Notes under the pieces: generated by a model
What the model was told of the DNA's origin: nothing
Seen by the model: only the letters and a program-made list of their open reading frames with translations
Databases searched by the model: none
Made by a program: the position numbers and the translations under genes
Shown here: positions 28,712 to 37,098 of the stretch, in pieces
Position numbering within the stretch: the stretch's first letter is position 1
Layout: every line of letters starts with the position of its first letter
Source of the DNA: Rhodanobacter spathiphylli B39
GTDB taxonomy: Bacteria > Pseudomonadota > Gammaproteobacteria > Xanthomonadales > Rhodanobacteraceae
Reading direction: 5' to 3'
Length of the DNA stretch: 52,626 nt
Assembly: GCF_000264295.1 (NCBI RefSeq)
Contig: NZ_AJXT01000011.1
Location: forward strand, 1-52,626

Positions 28712-28744
28712 GCCTCCACCTTCACAAACGGGGTTCATCGCTTT

Positions 28745-28773
28745 ATTATACGCCCCGGTTCATTTATTTTCCA
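28745..28773 (-). promoter_or_regulatory. sigma70-like promoter of the TetR gene
   Basis: On the minus strand a perfect TATAAT (28745-28750) is preceded, 17 bases away, by TGGAAA (28768-28773), a four-of-six match to the -35 consensus. Two GGTTCAT copies flank the -10 box (28732-28738 and 28757-28763), a possible autoregulatory site. Confidence 0.55.
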
Positions 28774-28972
28774 GAACAGGCACCGGCACCGACTCCAGTG
28801 CGAGCGCACGCGCGCATCGAGGTGACGTGCGTCAACCGCTTCCGATGACTTCCGGCACTTCGTGGCCTGCCGCGCAACCGGCAGGCTGTGACCGTCGGAG
28901 CGTGTCATTGTGGGAGCGCGCGCTAGCGCTTATCCTTTTTGACCTTTTTCGATCCGCATGGGACACGAGCAG

Positions 28973-29632
28973 ATGGCGATGAATATCGAGCAGGCGCGAC
29001 TCAACATGGTGGAAAACCAGGTGCGCCCGTGGGAAGTCCTGGACGCCCGCGTGCTGGACGTGATCGCCCGCGTGCGTCGCGAGGATTTCGTCGCCGCCGA
29101 ACATCGCCAGCTTGCCTTCGCCGACCTGTGCCTGCCGCTGGGCCACAACGAAGTGATGATGAAGCCGGTGGTGGAAGGTCGCGTGCTGCAGGCACTGGAA
29201 CTGCAGGGCGCCGAGCACGTCCTGGAAATCGGTACCGGCTCGGGGTTCCTCACCGCCTGCCTGGCCGGCTTGTCCGCGCATGTCACCAGCGTCGACATCC
29301 ATGCGGACTTCACGGCGGCCGCCGGTCAACGCCTGCAGGCCGCCGGCGTTTCCAACGCCAAGCTGGTCACCGGCGAAGCCGTGAACGAGTGGCAGCCCGA
29401 CGGCCTGTTCGACGGGCTGGTGGTGACCGGGGCGGTGCATGCGATACCGCCGCGCTGGCTGACCTGGCTCAAGCCCGGTGGTCGCGCCCTGGTGATCCGC
29501 GGTGAATCGCCGGTGCAGCATGCCACCCTGCTCATCCATGAGGGCGCCGGTCGCTACCGCGAAGAGGCCCTGTTCGAAACCGACCTTCCCTACCTGAGTC
29601 ACGCCGAGCCGCCGCCGCGGTTCGTGTTCTGA
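28973..29632 (+). CDS. pcm: protein-L-isoaspartate O-methyltransferase family protein
   Basis: A 219-residue SAM-dependent methyltransferase of the PIMT family, which repairs isoaspartyl damage in aged proteins. It opens RLNMVENQVRPWEVLDARVLD, keeps REDFVAAEHR, has the SAM loop EIGTGSGFLTACLA (about residues 85-98), SVDIHADF, and VTGAVHAIPPRWL where PIMTs read TAAAPEIPPAL. The start is uncertain: ATGs at 28958, 28973 and 28979 are in frame and none has a strong ribosome site. The next gene is tolC, 34 bases on, an arrangement I recall from other gammaproteobacteria, so cotranscription is likely. Substrate specificity is not proven. Confidence 0.85.
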   Translation: MAMNIEQARLNMVENQVRPWEVLDARVLDVIARVRREDFVAAEHRQLAFADLCLPLGHNEVMMKPVVEGRVLQALELQGAEHVLEIGTGSGFLTACLAGLSAHVTSVDIHADFTAAAGQRLQAAGVSNAKLVTGEAVNEWQPDGLFDGLVVTGAVHAIPPRWLTWLKPGGRALVIRGESPVQHATLLIHEGAGRYREEALFETDLPYLSHAEPPPRFVF

Positions 29633-29666
29633 GCTCATCCCCGAATCGATACCCACGAGGCAACTC

Positions 29667-30968
29667 ATGCGTTTGAAGCTGCTCACTCTTGCACTGGCCC
29701 TGGCCGCCATCTCGCTGCCCAGCCACGGCGAGGATCTGCTGGATGCCTACCGTGAAGCCCGCAACAACGACCCGGTGCTGTCGCAGGCCGACGCCAGCAG
29801 GCTGGCGACCGGTGAGGGCGTGACCCAGGCCCGTGCGCAGCTGCTGCCGCAGATCGGCGCCAGCATGAGCCTGAACCAGACCAATGGTGGCGGACAGATC
29901 GGCCACAGCCGCTCGCGCACGATCAACGGCACCTTGAGCCAGAGCGTGCTGGACTTCAGCAAGTACGCCAACCTCAAGGCCGCCCACTCGGCGTCCGAGG
30001 CCCAGGACGAGCTGTACGCATCCGCCGGGCAGCAACTCTACGTGCGCGTGGTCGCCGCCTACTTCGGCGTGCTGACCAGCGAGGATGGCCTCACCTACGC
30101 CAAGGCCAACGAGGACGCGTTCCGCCAGCAGTACGAGCAGTCCGACCAGCGCTTCAAGGTCGGCCTTTCGGCGATCACCGACGTCTACCAGGCCAAGGCG
30201 TATTACGAAGCGGCGAAGTCGCAGACGATCGCCGCGCAGAACACCCTCAACGATTCCCGCGAGGCGCTGGCCCAGATCACCGGCAAGCCCACCGGTGACT
30301 TGAAGAAGCTGCGCGACGACCTGCCCATGCAGCCGCCGTCACCGGCCGACCAGGACGCCTGGGTCAAGCAGGCGCTGGAGACCAATCCCGACCTGCTCGC
30401 CCAGAAGAGCAACGTGGAAACCGCCCAGCACAACATCAGCGCGGCGCGGGCGGCGCATCTGCCCACGATCACCGCCGGCGTGTCCTACGGCAAGGGAGCC
30501 GGCTGGTCCGAAGGCAATGCCGCGGCCCGCTATCGCGACCCCGCCTCGACCACGATCGGACTGACCCTCAACGTGCCGATCTTCTCCGGCGGCGCCACGC
30601 AGTCACTCGTGCGCCAGTCGATCTACCAGCGCGACGGCGCCGCCGACGCCCTGGAAGCGCAGCGTCGCCAGGTCGTGCGCGACACGCTCAACTACTATCG
30701 CTCGGTGATCGCCGGCATCGCCCAGGTCGAATCGGCGAAGGCCTCGGTGGAATCGGGCCGCAAGGCGCTGGAAGCGACCCGCGCCGGGTTCGAGGTCGGC
30801 ACCCAGACGATGACCAACGTGCTGCTGGCGATCCAGACCCTGACTTCGTCGGAGAGCAGCTACTCGCAGGCGCGGCACCAGTTCATCCTCAACAAGCTGC
30901 TGCTCAAGCAGACCGCCGGCACCGCCGACGTGAAGGACATCGAGCAGATCAACGCGTTGCTGCAGTAG
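29667..30968 (+). CDS. tolC: TolC-type outer-membrane efflux channel
   Basis: A 433-residue outer-membrane factor that forms the trimeric exit duct for tripartite efflux pumps and type I secretion. A signal peptide ends near SHGED (about residue 21). The mature part shows the internal duplication of the family: DLLDAYREARNNDPVL and, in the second half, DLLAQKSNVETAQHNI, each opening a helical repeat. TIGLTLNVPIFSGG is the second beta-strand region, and the C-terminus is helical. CACGAGG precedes the ATG. It is the likely partner for the pcm-like gene in one operon and is closed by a terminator. Confidence 0.95.
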   Translation: MRLKLLTLALALAAISLPSHGEDLLDAYREARNNDPVLSQADASRLATGEGVTQARAQLLPQIGASMSLNQTNGGGQIGHSRSRTINGTLSQSVLDFSKYANLKAAHSASEAQDELYASAGQQLYVRVVAAYFGVLTSEDGLTYAKANEDAFRQQYEQSDQRFKVGLSAITDVYQAKAYYEAAKSQTIAAQNTLNDSREALAQITGKPTGDLKKLRDDLPMQPPSPADQDAWVKQALETNPDLLAQKSNVETAQHNISAARAAHLPTITAGVSYGKGAGWSEGNAAARYRDPASTTIGLTLNVPIFSGGATQSLVRQSIYQRDGAADALEAQRRQVVRDTLNYYRSVIAGIAQVESAKASVESGRKALEATRAGFEVGTQTMTNVLLAIQTLTSSESSYSQARHQFILNKLLLKQTAGTADVKDIEQINALLQ

Positions 30969-30988
30969 ACCGCGGCGCCACGTTTCAT

Positions 30989-31022
30989 GGAACGGCCGGG
31001 CATGTCCCGGCCGTTCCGTTTC
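30989..31022 (+). terminator. intrinsic terminator after tolC
   Basis: A perfect 12-bp stem (GGAACGGCCGGG with CCCGGCCGTTCC, five-base loop) followed by GTTTCC, 20 bases after the tolC stop. It lies between convergent tolC and waaA. Confidence 0.8.
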
Positions 31023-31037
31023 CGGGCGGACGATCCG

Positions 31038-32309
31038 TCATTCCTGCAGCATGCCGTCGATCAGCTGCATGACCCGCTGCACCGCCCCGCGCTCACGTTC
31101 GAACACGCCCTGGGCATCGCGACCCATGCGTTCGCGGCTGGCCGCATCCAGCAGCAGCCGCAGCACGTCGGGACCCAGTTGCGCGGCGCCGGTCACGCGC
31201 ATCGCGCCACCCTGCTCGATCAGGCTGCGGGTGATCTCGTCGAAATTGAAAGTGTGTGGCCCGACCAGCACCGGCACCGACAGGGCTGCCGGCTCCAGCA
31301 CGTTGTGGCCACCGATCGGCACCAGGCTGCCGCCGACGAAGGCCACGTCGGAGCCGGCGAAGAACGGCATCAGCTGGCCCATCGCGTCGATCACGAAGAC
31401 CTGGTGCGAGGACGACGGCACCCCTTCGAGACCGCGCGTGGCCACCGTGAAACCCAGGCTGCGCACCGAGTGCTCGACCAGCCGGAACCGTTCGGGATGG
31501 CGCGGCGCCAGCAGCAACAGCGCATCGGGCAACCGCTTGAGCACCTGCAGGTGCGCCTCCAGCACCGCCTGTTCTTCACCCTCGTGCGTGCTCGCCGCCA
31601 TCCACACCGGGCGACGCGGCCCCCACTGCTCGCGCATGCCGGCGGCCAGCTCCACCGCGCCATCGGGTATGGGCATGTCGAACTTCATGTTGCCGGTGAC
31701 CAGCACCTGCTGCGGATCGGCACCGAGCAGGCGATAGCGCGCCGCATCGGTGCGCGACTGCGCGGCGATCAGGGTCACGCAACGCAAGGCGGATCGCAGC
31801 AGCCCGCGCAGTGGCCGGTAGCCGCGCAGCGAACGTTCGGACAATCGCGCATTGACGATCATCAGCGGAATGCCGCGGCGGCGACAGGCGAAATAGAGGT
31901 TGGGCCAGATTTCCGTCTCGACGATCAGCGCCAGCCGTGGCCGGATCTTCTTCAGGAAACGGCTCACCGCGTACGGCAGGTCATACGGCAGATAGACATG
32001 GAACACGCTGTCGCCGAACAACTGCTGCACGCGCGCCGTGCCGGTCGGGGTCACCGTGGTGACCACCAGTTGCGCCTTGGGGTAGTCGCGCTGCAGTGCC
32101 TTGATCAGGGGCTCGGCGGCGTTCACCTCGCCCACCGACACCGCGTGCACCCACAGGCTGCCGTTGAAGCCCGGCGTCCTGAAGAACCCGAAGCGCTCCG
32201 GCCAGCGCTGGTGGTAAGGCCGCGAACGCACCCCGCGCGCCAGCAGCCGCAGCACCAGCAACGGCGTGACCAGGAACATCGCCAGTGTGTAGAGATAGCG
32301 CAACGGCAC
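31038..32309 (-). CDS. waaA: 3-deoxy-D-manno-octulosonic acid transferase
   Basis: A 423-residue GT30 transferase that adds Kdo to the lipid A precursor at the inner membrane, linking lipid A to the LPS core. An N-terminal membrane segment (YTLAMFLVTPLLVLRLL) is followed by RWPERFGFF, WVHAVSVGEVNAAEPL, VTTVTPTGTARV, LIVETEIWPNLY and, in the second domain, FVGGSLVPIGGHNVLEPAAL, all GT30 hallmarks. I choose the GTG at 32309 because the upstream ATG at 32405 adds residues with no resemblance to the family and overlaps the divergent acyltransferase start. Whether it adds one or two Kdo residues cannot be said. Confidence 0.92.
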   Translation of the reverse strand: MPLRYLYTLAMFLVTPLLVLRLLARGVRSRPYHQRWPERFGFFRTPGFNGSLWVHAVSVGEVNAAEPLIKALQRDYPKAQLVVTTVTPTGTARVQQLFGDSVFHVYLPYDLPYAVSRFLKKIRPRLALIVETEIWPNLYFACRRRGIPLMIVNARLSERSLRGYRPLRGLLRSALRCVTLIAAQSRTDAARYRLLGADPQQVLVTGNMKFDMPIPDGAVELAAGMREQWGPRRPVWMAASTHEGEEQAVLEAHLQVLKRLPDALLLLAPRHPERFRLVEHSVRSLGFTVATRGLEGVPSSSHQVFVIDAMGQLMPFFAGSDVAFVGGSLVPIGGHNVLEPAALSVPVLVGPHTFNFDEITRSLIEQGGAMRVTGAAQLGPDVLRLLLDAASRERMGRDAQGVFERERGAVQRVMQLIDGMLQE

Positions 32310-32403
32310 GACTCGTGGTGTTGACGCGGCAGTATACGAGAGCGGGAACGAGGCCACCCGGAACGGCCGTCCGCGATCCACTACAATGCCCACGATGCCC
32401 GGC

Positions 32404-33321
32404 ATGTCCCGTCCCGCCTTCCACCGTTCGCTGCTCGCACCTCGTCACTGGCCGGCGTGGCTGGGCGTGGCCACGATCTGGCTGATCGCACGTTTGCCGC
32501 AATCCGTGCTGATGTGGCTGGGCCGTCGCCTCGGCGCCCTGGTACTGCGCGTTCCTTCGGCGCGAAAGCGCATCGCCGCGGCCAACCTCGCCCTGTGTTT
32601 CCCCGAACTCGACGCCGGTGCCCGGACACGCCTGGTCGACGCCAACCTGCGCGACATCGGCCTGATGCTGGTGGAGTTCGCGCTGGGCTGGATGGGCAGC
32701 GATCGGCGCATCGCGGCGATCCCCACCCGCATCGAGGGACTGGAGCATCTGGAAGCGGCGCGGGCGCAGGGCCGGGGCGTGCTGCTGGTGGGCGGCCATT
32801 TCTCGCACCTGGAGCTGTGCGCGCGACTGGTCTCGCAGCGCATCCGCATCGCCGGCATGTATCGGCGGATGGACTCGACCGTGTTCGAGTGGGCGGTACT
32901 GCGCGCGCGGCTGGATTACGCCGACGCGATGTTCGACAAGGACGACATCCGCGGCACGGTGAAATACCTGCGCAACGGCGGCACCCTCTGGTACGCGCCG
33001 GACCAGGACATGCGCAGCAAGGACACCGTGTTCGCCCCGTTCTTCGGCGTGCCGGCGGCCACCATCACCGCCACCCATCACCTGGCACGGATGTCCGGCG
33101 CGAAGGTGATTCCGTTCTTCCATCGCCGCCTGCCCGGCAACCAGGGTTACGTCCTGCGGCTGGGCGCGCCGCTCGAAGACTTCCCGGGGCCCGCCGCGGA
33201 AGCCGACACCGCACGGGTCAATGCCTGCATCGAACAGATGGTGCGCGAAGCGCCCGAGCAGTACCTGTGGGTGCACAAGCGCTTCAAGACCCGGCCGCCG
33301 GGCGCGCCCGCGATCTACTGA
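32404..33321 (+). CDS. lpxL: lipid A lauroyl/myristoyl acyltransferase (LpxL/HtrB family)
   Basis: A 305-residue acyltransferase adding a secondary acyl chain to Kdo-lipid A at the inner membrane. One N-terminal membrane segment (residues about 18-45) is followed by the catalytic H-x4-E motif, His132 and Glu137 in GGHFSHLEL, then MYRRMDSTVFEWAV, the DKDDIRGTVKYLRNGG segment, and APDQDMRSKDTVFAPFFGVPAA, typical of LpxL/LpxM. Whether it is LpxL or LpxM is not certain. Three in-frame ATGs at 32386, 32395 and 32404 are possible; I use the last because similar proteins start MSRP. It is divergent from waaA and overlaps the end of the GT2 gene by seven bases. Confidence 0.88.
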   Translation: MSRPAFHRSLLAPRHWPAWLGVATIWLIARLPQSVLMWLGRRLGALVLRVPSARKRIAAANLALCFPELDAGARTRLVDANLRDIGLMLVEFALGWMGSDRRIAAIPTRIEGLEHLEAARAQGRGVLLVGGHFSHLELCARLVSQRIRIAGMYRRMDSTVFEWAVLRARLDYADAMFDKDDIRGTVKYLRNGGTLWYAPDQDMRSKDTVFAPFFGVPAATITATHHLARMSGAKVIPFFHRRLPGNQGYVLRLGAPLEDFPGPAAEADTARVNACIEQMVREAPEQYLWVHKRFKTRPPGAPAIY

Positions 33322-34091
33322 TCGTCGCCGGTTTCCCGCTTCGAACGCCGCTGCTCGAGCTCGTACAGCTTCGCGTACTTCAGGAACGCGTAGAACGCGT
33401 GGATGCGGGCGGCAATGAAGCCGGCCCAGCCGGAACGCCAATGGCCGCGCAACAGGTAGTAGCGCAGGAAGGCCACCGTTGGATACGCCACCATGCGCAG
33501 TCGCAATCCGCCGACCCGGCGCCTGGCCAGGTCGGGCAGCTGCAGGCTGGAATAGCGATCCGCCTTGCCCACGCGCCCGCTGATGTCGGGCTCGCCGTGG
33601 TGATCGATGACGACATCGAGCACGCCGATCGTGCCATCCACCTGCACCTCTTCGTGCACCGCATGACTGCTCATGCGGGCGCGCTGTCGATCGAACAGAC
33701 GCACGTAGTGGTTGAGCCGCGCCCGTCGCGATTGCCAGCGCCAGAACTGCCACTCGCGCCGCCACAACTGGTATCCCGCGCAGGTCGGCGCCAGCAGCGC
33801 CTGCTGCAGCGGCGCGATCGAGGCTTCGTCCAGCGACTCGTCCGAATCGAGCAGCAGTACCCAGCGATGGCTGGCCAGATCGATCGCCGCCTGCTTTTGC
33901 GCGCTGTATCCGGCAAACGGCTGGGCGTGGATGCGCGCACCGTAGCGGGCCGCGATCGCCATGCCGGCGTCGGCGGAACCGGAGTCCAGCACCACGATCT
34001 CGTCCGCCCAGCTCACGCCGCGCAGGCAGGCCTCCAGCGTGGCGGCGCTGTTGAACGTGGTCACCACCACCGACAACGGTTCACGCCCCAT
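33315..34091 (-). CDS. family 2 glycosyltransferase (WaaE/KdtX-like)
   Basis: A 258-residue GT-A glycosyltransferase. The N-terminus LSVVVTTFNSAATLEACL and the DSD motif within LLLDSDESLD bind the nucleotide-sugar and metal; EVQVDGTIGVLDVVIDHHGE and the later YLLRGHWRSGWAGF segment are shared with WaaE-type core glucosyltransferases of LPS. The donor is unknown; an LPS core hexose is the best guess from context. Its start overlaps the O-antigen ligase stop by 11 bases, so the two are cotranscribed and translationally coupled. Its stop runs seven bases into the convergent acyltransferase gene. Confidence 0.88.
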   Translation of the reverse strand: MGREPLSVVVTTFNSAATLEACLRGVSWADEIVVLDSGSADAGMAIAARYGARIHAQPFAGYSAQKQAAIDLASHRWVLLLDSDESLDEASIAPLQQALLAPTCAGYQLWRREWQFWRWQSRRARLNHYVRLFDRQRARMSSHAVHEEVQVDGTIGVLDVVIDHHGEPDISGRVGKADRYSSLQLPDLARRRVGGLRLRMVAYPTVAFLRYYLLRGHWRSGWAGFIAARIHAFYAFLKYAKLYELEQRRSKRETGDDQ

Positions 34092-35412
34092 CGCGCGTCC
34101 CCTGAGGGCGTGCTTCTTCGAGAAGTCCGGCAGTGACGCCGGGCTCTGCCGTGCCGGCAGGGATGCCGGCAACGAACAAACTGGCACACCACAGACCGAG
34201 CAACCAGGCGAACAGCAGCCCCCACCAGGCCGAATAGAAAGCCAGATGGGTATTCAGCGGAAACAGCATCACGCCCAGTGCCAGGCTCACCGGGAACGCA
34301 CGCTCCCGTGCTGCCGCACCCACGCTGCGCCACGCCCGCCATGCCAGCACCACACCGGCCAGCCACAGCAGCAGGCCGATCGCACCGGTCTCGGTGAGTA
34401 TCTCGAGCACCAGCTGGTGGGCATGACAGGCACCCTCGCCGACGCCGCAGGCTTCGGTCGATACCACGAAATGATCATTCGCCGGGGCGTACTGCGGATA
34501 CGCATAGCGATAGCCACGCACACCCACGCCGTTGAGCGGATGCGCGGCGAACATCCCGACGCTGGCGTGCCAGATGTCGAGGCGGCCGCTGAGTGCGGCG
34601 TCCAGCGACTGGTCGGTGCCGTGCAGGGCCAGCAGGGTGCGATCGATGCGGTCATGGAAGCGCGTCGAAGTCTTCCAGGCCAGTCCCCCGGCCAGCGCCA
34701 GCAGCAGGGCCGCCACCACGCAGAAGCCGGCAAAACGCAGCGGCGATTTCGTCTCGCGCCAGGCAAAACCCAGCGCCACCAGCACGTAGCACAGCCACGC
34801 GGCGCGTGCACCGGCCAGCAGGATCGGGCCCAGGATCAGGGCAAAGGCGAGCAGCAGTCCCGGCAGGCCCCAGCGTCGTCGCGCAGTCCACAGCGCAAAT
34901 GGCGACAGCACGGCCAGGGTCGGTCCCAATTTGAGGTTGTCCGCTCCGAAGATGCCGGAGACACGCTCGGCCTCCGCCTGGCCGCCGATACTCCAGCCGG
35001 TCAGCGCCTGCACCCAGGCGTCCAGACACCACAGCGCCAATACCCAGGCCACCGCCACATACAGGGCCTGCAGCTTGCTTTCGCGGCGGATCGCAAAACA
35101 CGCGTACAAACCCAGTGGCGCGTAGCGCAACAGGGCGGCCACCGTGCTCCAGCTCTTGCCCGGCCGGACCGCATCGAGCGCGGAGCACAGCGCCGCCCCG
35201 ACATAGGCGGCCAGCAGCCAGAGCAGCAGGCGTGCCCCGGCATGCTGCTGCAGGGCCTGCGGATCGCGGGCGAACAGCATGATCACGCCGAGCAGGCACA
35301 ACACGGTGCCCAGCTCGGAACTGCGCCCGAACGGCAGCAGCGCGACCACCAGCCAGAACGGCAGCAGTGGCGAGCGCAACGCGCCCTTGAGTGAGGTGCC
35401 GAACGAATTCAT
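34081..35412 (-). CDS. O-antigen ligase (WaaL/RfaL family)
   Basis: A 443-residue polytopic membrane protein with about twelve hydrophobic segments and the Wzy_C (O-antigen ligase) domain in its second half. The signature is LSGRLDIWHASVGMFAAHPLNGVGVRGYRY, followed after a soluble loop by GACHAHQLVLEILTETGAIGLLLWL, with the H-x-H pair conserved in ligases. The nearby glycosyltransferases and lipid A genes favour ligation of polysaccharide to lipid A-core at the periplasmic face, though a Wzy-type polymerase cannot be ruled out. It lies between the GT4 gene (75 bases upstream) and the GT2 gene (overlapping). Confidence 0.85.
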   Translation of the reverse strand: MNSFGTSLKGALRSPLLPFWLVVALLPFGRSSELGTVLCLLGVIMLFARDPQALQQHAGARLLLWLLAAYVGAALCSALDAVRPGKSWSTVAALLRYAPLGLYACFAIRRESKLQALYVAVAWVLALWCLDAWVQALTGWSIGGQAEAERVSGIFGADNLKLGPTLAVLSPFALWTARRRWGLPGLLLAFALILGPILLAGARAAWLCYVLVALGFAWRETKSPLRFAGFCVVAALLLALAGGLAWKTSTRFHDRIDRTLLALHGTDQSLDAALSGRLDIWHASVGMFAAHPLNGVGVRGYRYAYPQYAPANDHFVVSTEACGVGEGACHAHQLVLEILTETGAIGLLLWLAGVVLAWRAWRSVGAAARERAFPVSLALGVMLFPLNTHLAFYSAWWGLLFAWLLGLWCASLFVAGIPAGTAEPGVTAGLLEEARPQGTRDGA

Positions 35413-35487
35413 GCGTGAACCGGATGACTGCGATCCCGCATTGTAGGCGAGCCGCCGCAGCCAATCCGCACGCCCGCGGCGGCCGGA

Positions 35488-36639
35488 TCAGGACGCCGCG
35501 ATTTCGTCGTACAGGGCCAGCGTGGCCTGCTGCATGTCGCCCAGGCGATAGCTCTGCAGCGGAGAGATCGGCGGCGCCACCCGCAGCAATTCGGCGGCGC
35601 GCTCCACCAGCCGCTCGCGGTCACCGGGAGGCACCCGACCGGCGGGGTACAACTCGGCCAGCAATTCGCCGACGCCGCCATGGGCGTAGCCCAGCACCGG
35701 GCGGCACAGCGACAGCGCCTCGACCACGGTGCGGCCGAACGATTCGGGCCGGTTCGACAGCTGCAGCACCAGCGCGGAAATCGCGTAGATGTCGCGCACG
35801 TCGTCGCGCGGCGGGCTCAGCACCACCTGCGAGGTCACCCCGCGCAAGCGGATCAGCTCCTGCAGCTCGGCCACGTAGGCCTCGCGGCCGGGTTCGATCA
35901 CCCCCAGCAGCAACAGGCGCGCCTCGATCCCCCGCCGCTTCAGGTCAGCCAGCAGCTCGATCGCGTCATGGTGCCCCTTCAGGCGCGTACCACGGCCCGG
36001 CAAGGTCAGCAGGGGCGCGCCGGTCAGCGCGGGAAACTCGGCAAGAAACGCCTTCTGCCAGGCGTCATCGGGCCGGTGGCCGTAGGGAAACGCCTGCGGA
36101 TCGATGCCCCGGGGAATCACCTTGACCCGGCCCGGCTCCAGCCAGCGGTAGTGGCTCAGCACGTAATCGCGCAAGGTCTGCGACACCGCCACCACGCGCT
36201 CGCCGCGCAGCAGGATCGCACTGTAACGTCCCGGCGAATTGAGCCCGTGCACGGTGGTGATGAAATGCGGCCGCGGCGCCATGCCCTTCAGTGCCCACCA
36301 GCCCATCCAGGCCGGCAGCCGCGACCGGGCGTGCACGATGTCCGGCTTGAGCTCGCGCAGCACGCGGCGCAAGGTCCTCAGATGACCCAGCGTGGACAGC
36401 GACTTGCGGCCGATGTCCAGCGTGACGTGCTCGCTGCCTTCGGCCTTCAATTGCTCGACCAGCCGGCCGCCCGCCGAGATCACCACCGAACGGTGGCCCG
36501 CCTGCACCAGCGCGCGGGCAATCTCCAGCGCCGACCGCTCGGCGCCACCGGAGTGCAGCGCAGGGATCAACTGGACCACGGTCAGCAGCTTGGCGGGCAC
36601 GGCAATGCTGGACATGAGCTCGGGGCTGGCGGCTTTCAT
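35488..36639 (-). CDS. family 4 glycosyltransferase
   Basis: A 383-residue GT-B glycosyltransferase. The N-terminal domain has VVQLIPALHSGGAERSALEIAR; the linker and C-terminal domain have the donor-binding region RPESFGRTVVEALSLCRPVLG with the E-x7-E type pair, and GGVGELL near the end. HFITTVHGLNSPGRYSAILLRG is close to LPS-core and exopolysaccharide transferases. It starts the minus-strand run GT4, ligase, GT2, pointing to LPS core or O-chain assembly. The ATG at 36639 is used; 36615 is possible, and neither has a strong ribosome site. The sugar and linkage are unknown. Confidence 0.87.
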   Translation of the reverse strand: MKAASPELMSSIAVPAKLLTVVQLIPALHSGGAERSALEIARALVQAGHRSVVISAGGRLVEQLKAEGSEHVTLDIGRKSLSTLGHLRTLRRVLRELKPDIVHARSRLPAWMGWWALKGMAPRPHFITTVHGLNSPGRYSAILLRGERVVAVSQTLRDYVLSHYRWLEPGRVKVIPRGIDPQAFPYGHRPDDAWQKAFLAEFPALTGAPLLTLPGRGTRLKGHHDAIELLADLKRRGIEARLLLLGVIEPGREAYVAELQELIRLRGVTSQVVLSPPRDDVRDIYAISALVLQLSNRPESFGRTVVEALSLCRPVLGYAHGGVGELLAELYPAGRVPPGDRERLVERAAELLRVAPPISPLQSYRLGDMQQATLALYDEIAAS

Positions 36640-36693
36640 TCCATGAGGGCAAGCAAGAACAATGCCGCCAAGGGGTACGACTGGCCCGAAAGC

Positions 36694-36903
36694 TCAGTCC
36701 TGAAGCACGTAACGGGCGCCACAGTAGGCACAGGTTGACTCGCCGCCATCATCGACGATCGGCAGGTAGACCTTCGGATGCGAGTTCCACAGCTCCATGC
36801 CGGGCATGGGACAGGACAGCGGCAGGTCCGCGCGCGTCACTTCGTAACGATTTTCGGCATTTGCCGGCACCATCGGCGCCGCCGCAGAGCGGGGGGATGA
36901 CAT
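36694..36903 (-). CDS. small zinc-finger protein (zf-CHCC/NDUFS6-like)
   Basis: A 69-residue protein of the zf-CHCC family, the bacterial relatives of the mitochondrial complex I subunit NDUFS6. The putative zinc ligands are Cys31 in LSCPMPG, His42 in SHPKVYLPI and Cys58/Cys61 in CAYCG. GGAG lies seven bases before the ATG at 36903. Function in bacteria is not settled. It is upstream of the GT4 gene on the same strand (54 bases) and could be in the same transcript, although a link to LPS is not evident. Confidence 0.85.
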   Translation of the reverse strand: MSSPRSAAAPMVPANAENRYEVTRADLPLSCPMPGMELWNSHPKVYLPIVDDGGESTCAYCGARYVLQD

Positions 36904-37098
36904 CAGTGAACTCCAGACTGGACATCAGGCCGCAAATGGTAGCAGGCTGCAGCCTTCTGTCGGGGGACAGCAGGGGTACCCAAGGAAGTCGGACGCGGCT
37001 CCCGGCCGTGAGGCTGCGGTGGCGGTCGTCATCATGTGAGCACTCATCCACGACCCGGCGTTTCGCGCCGGGCCACTGCAACGAGCTCGGAGCTGACC

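Noticed and set aside
37054..37072. CCCGGCG/CGCCGGG hairpin before the Yip1-domain gene
   Set aside because: Short stem without T-run and 26 bases before the start codon; common by chance at this GC content.
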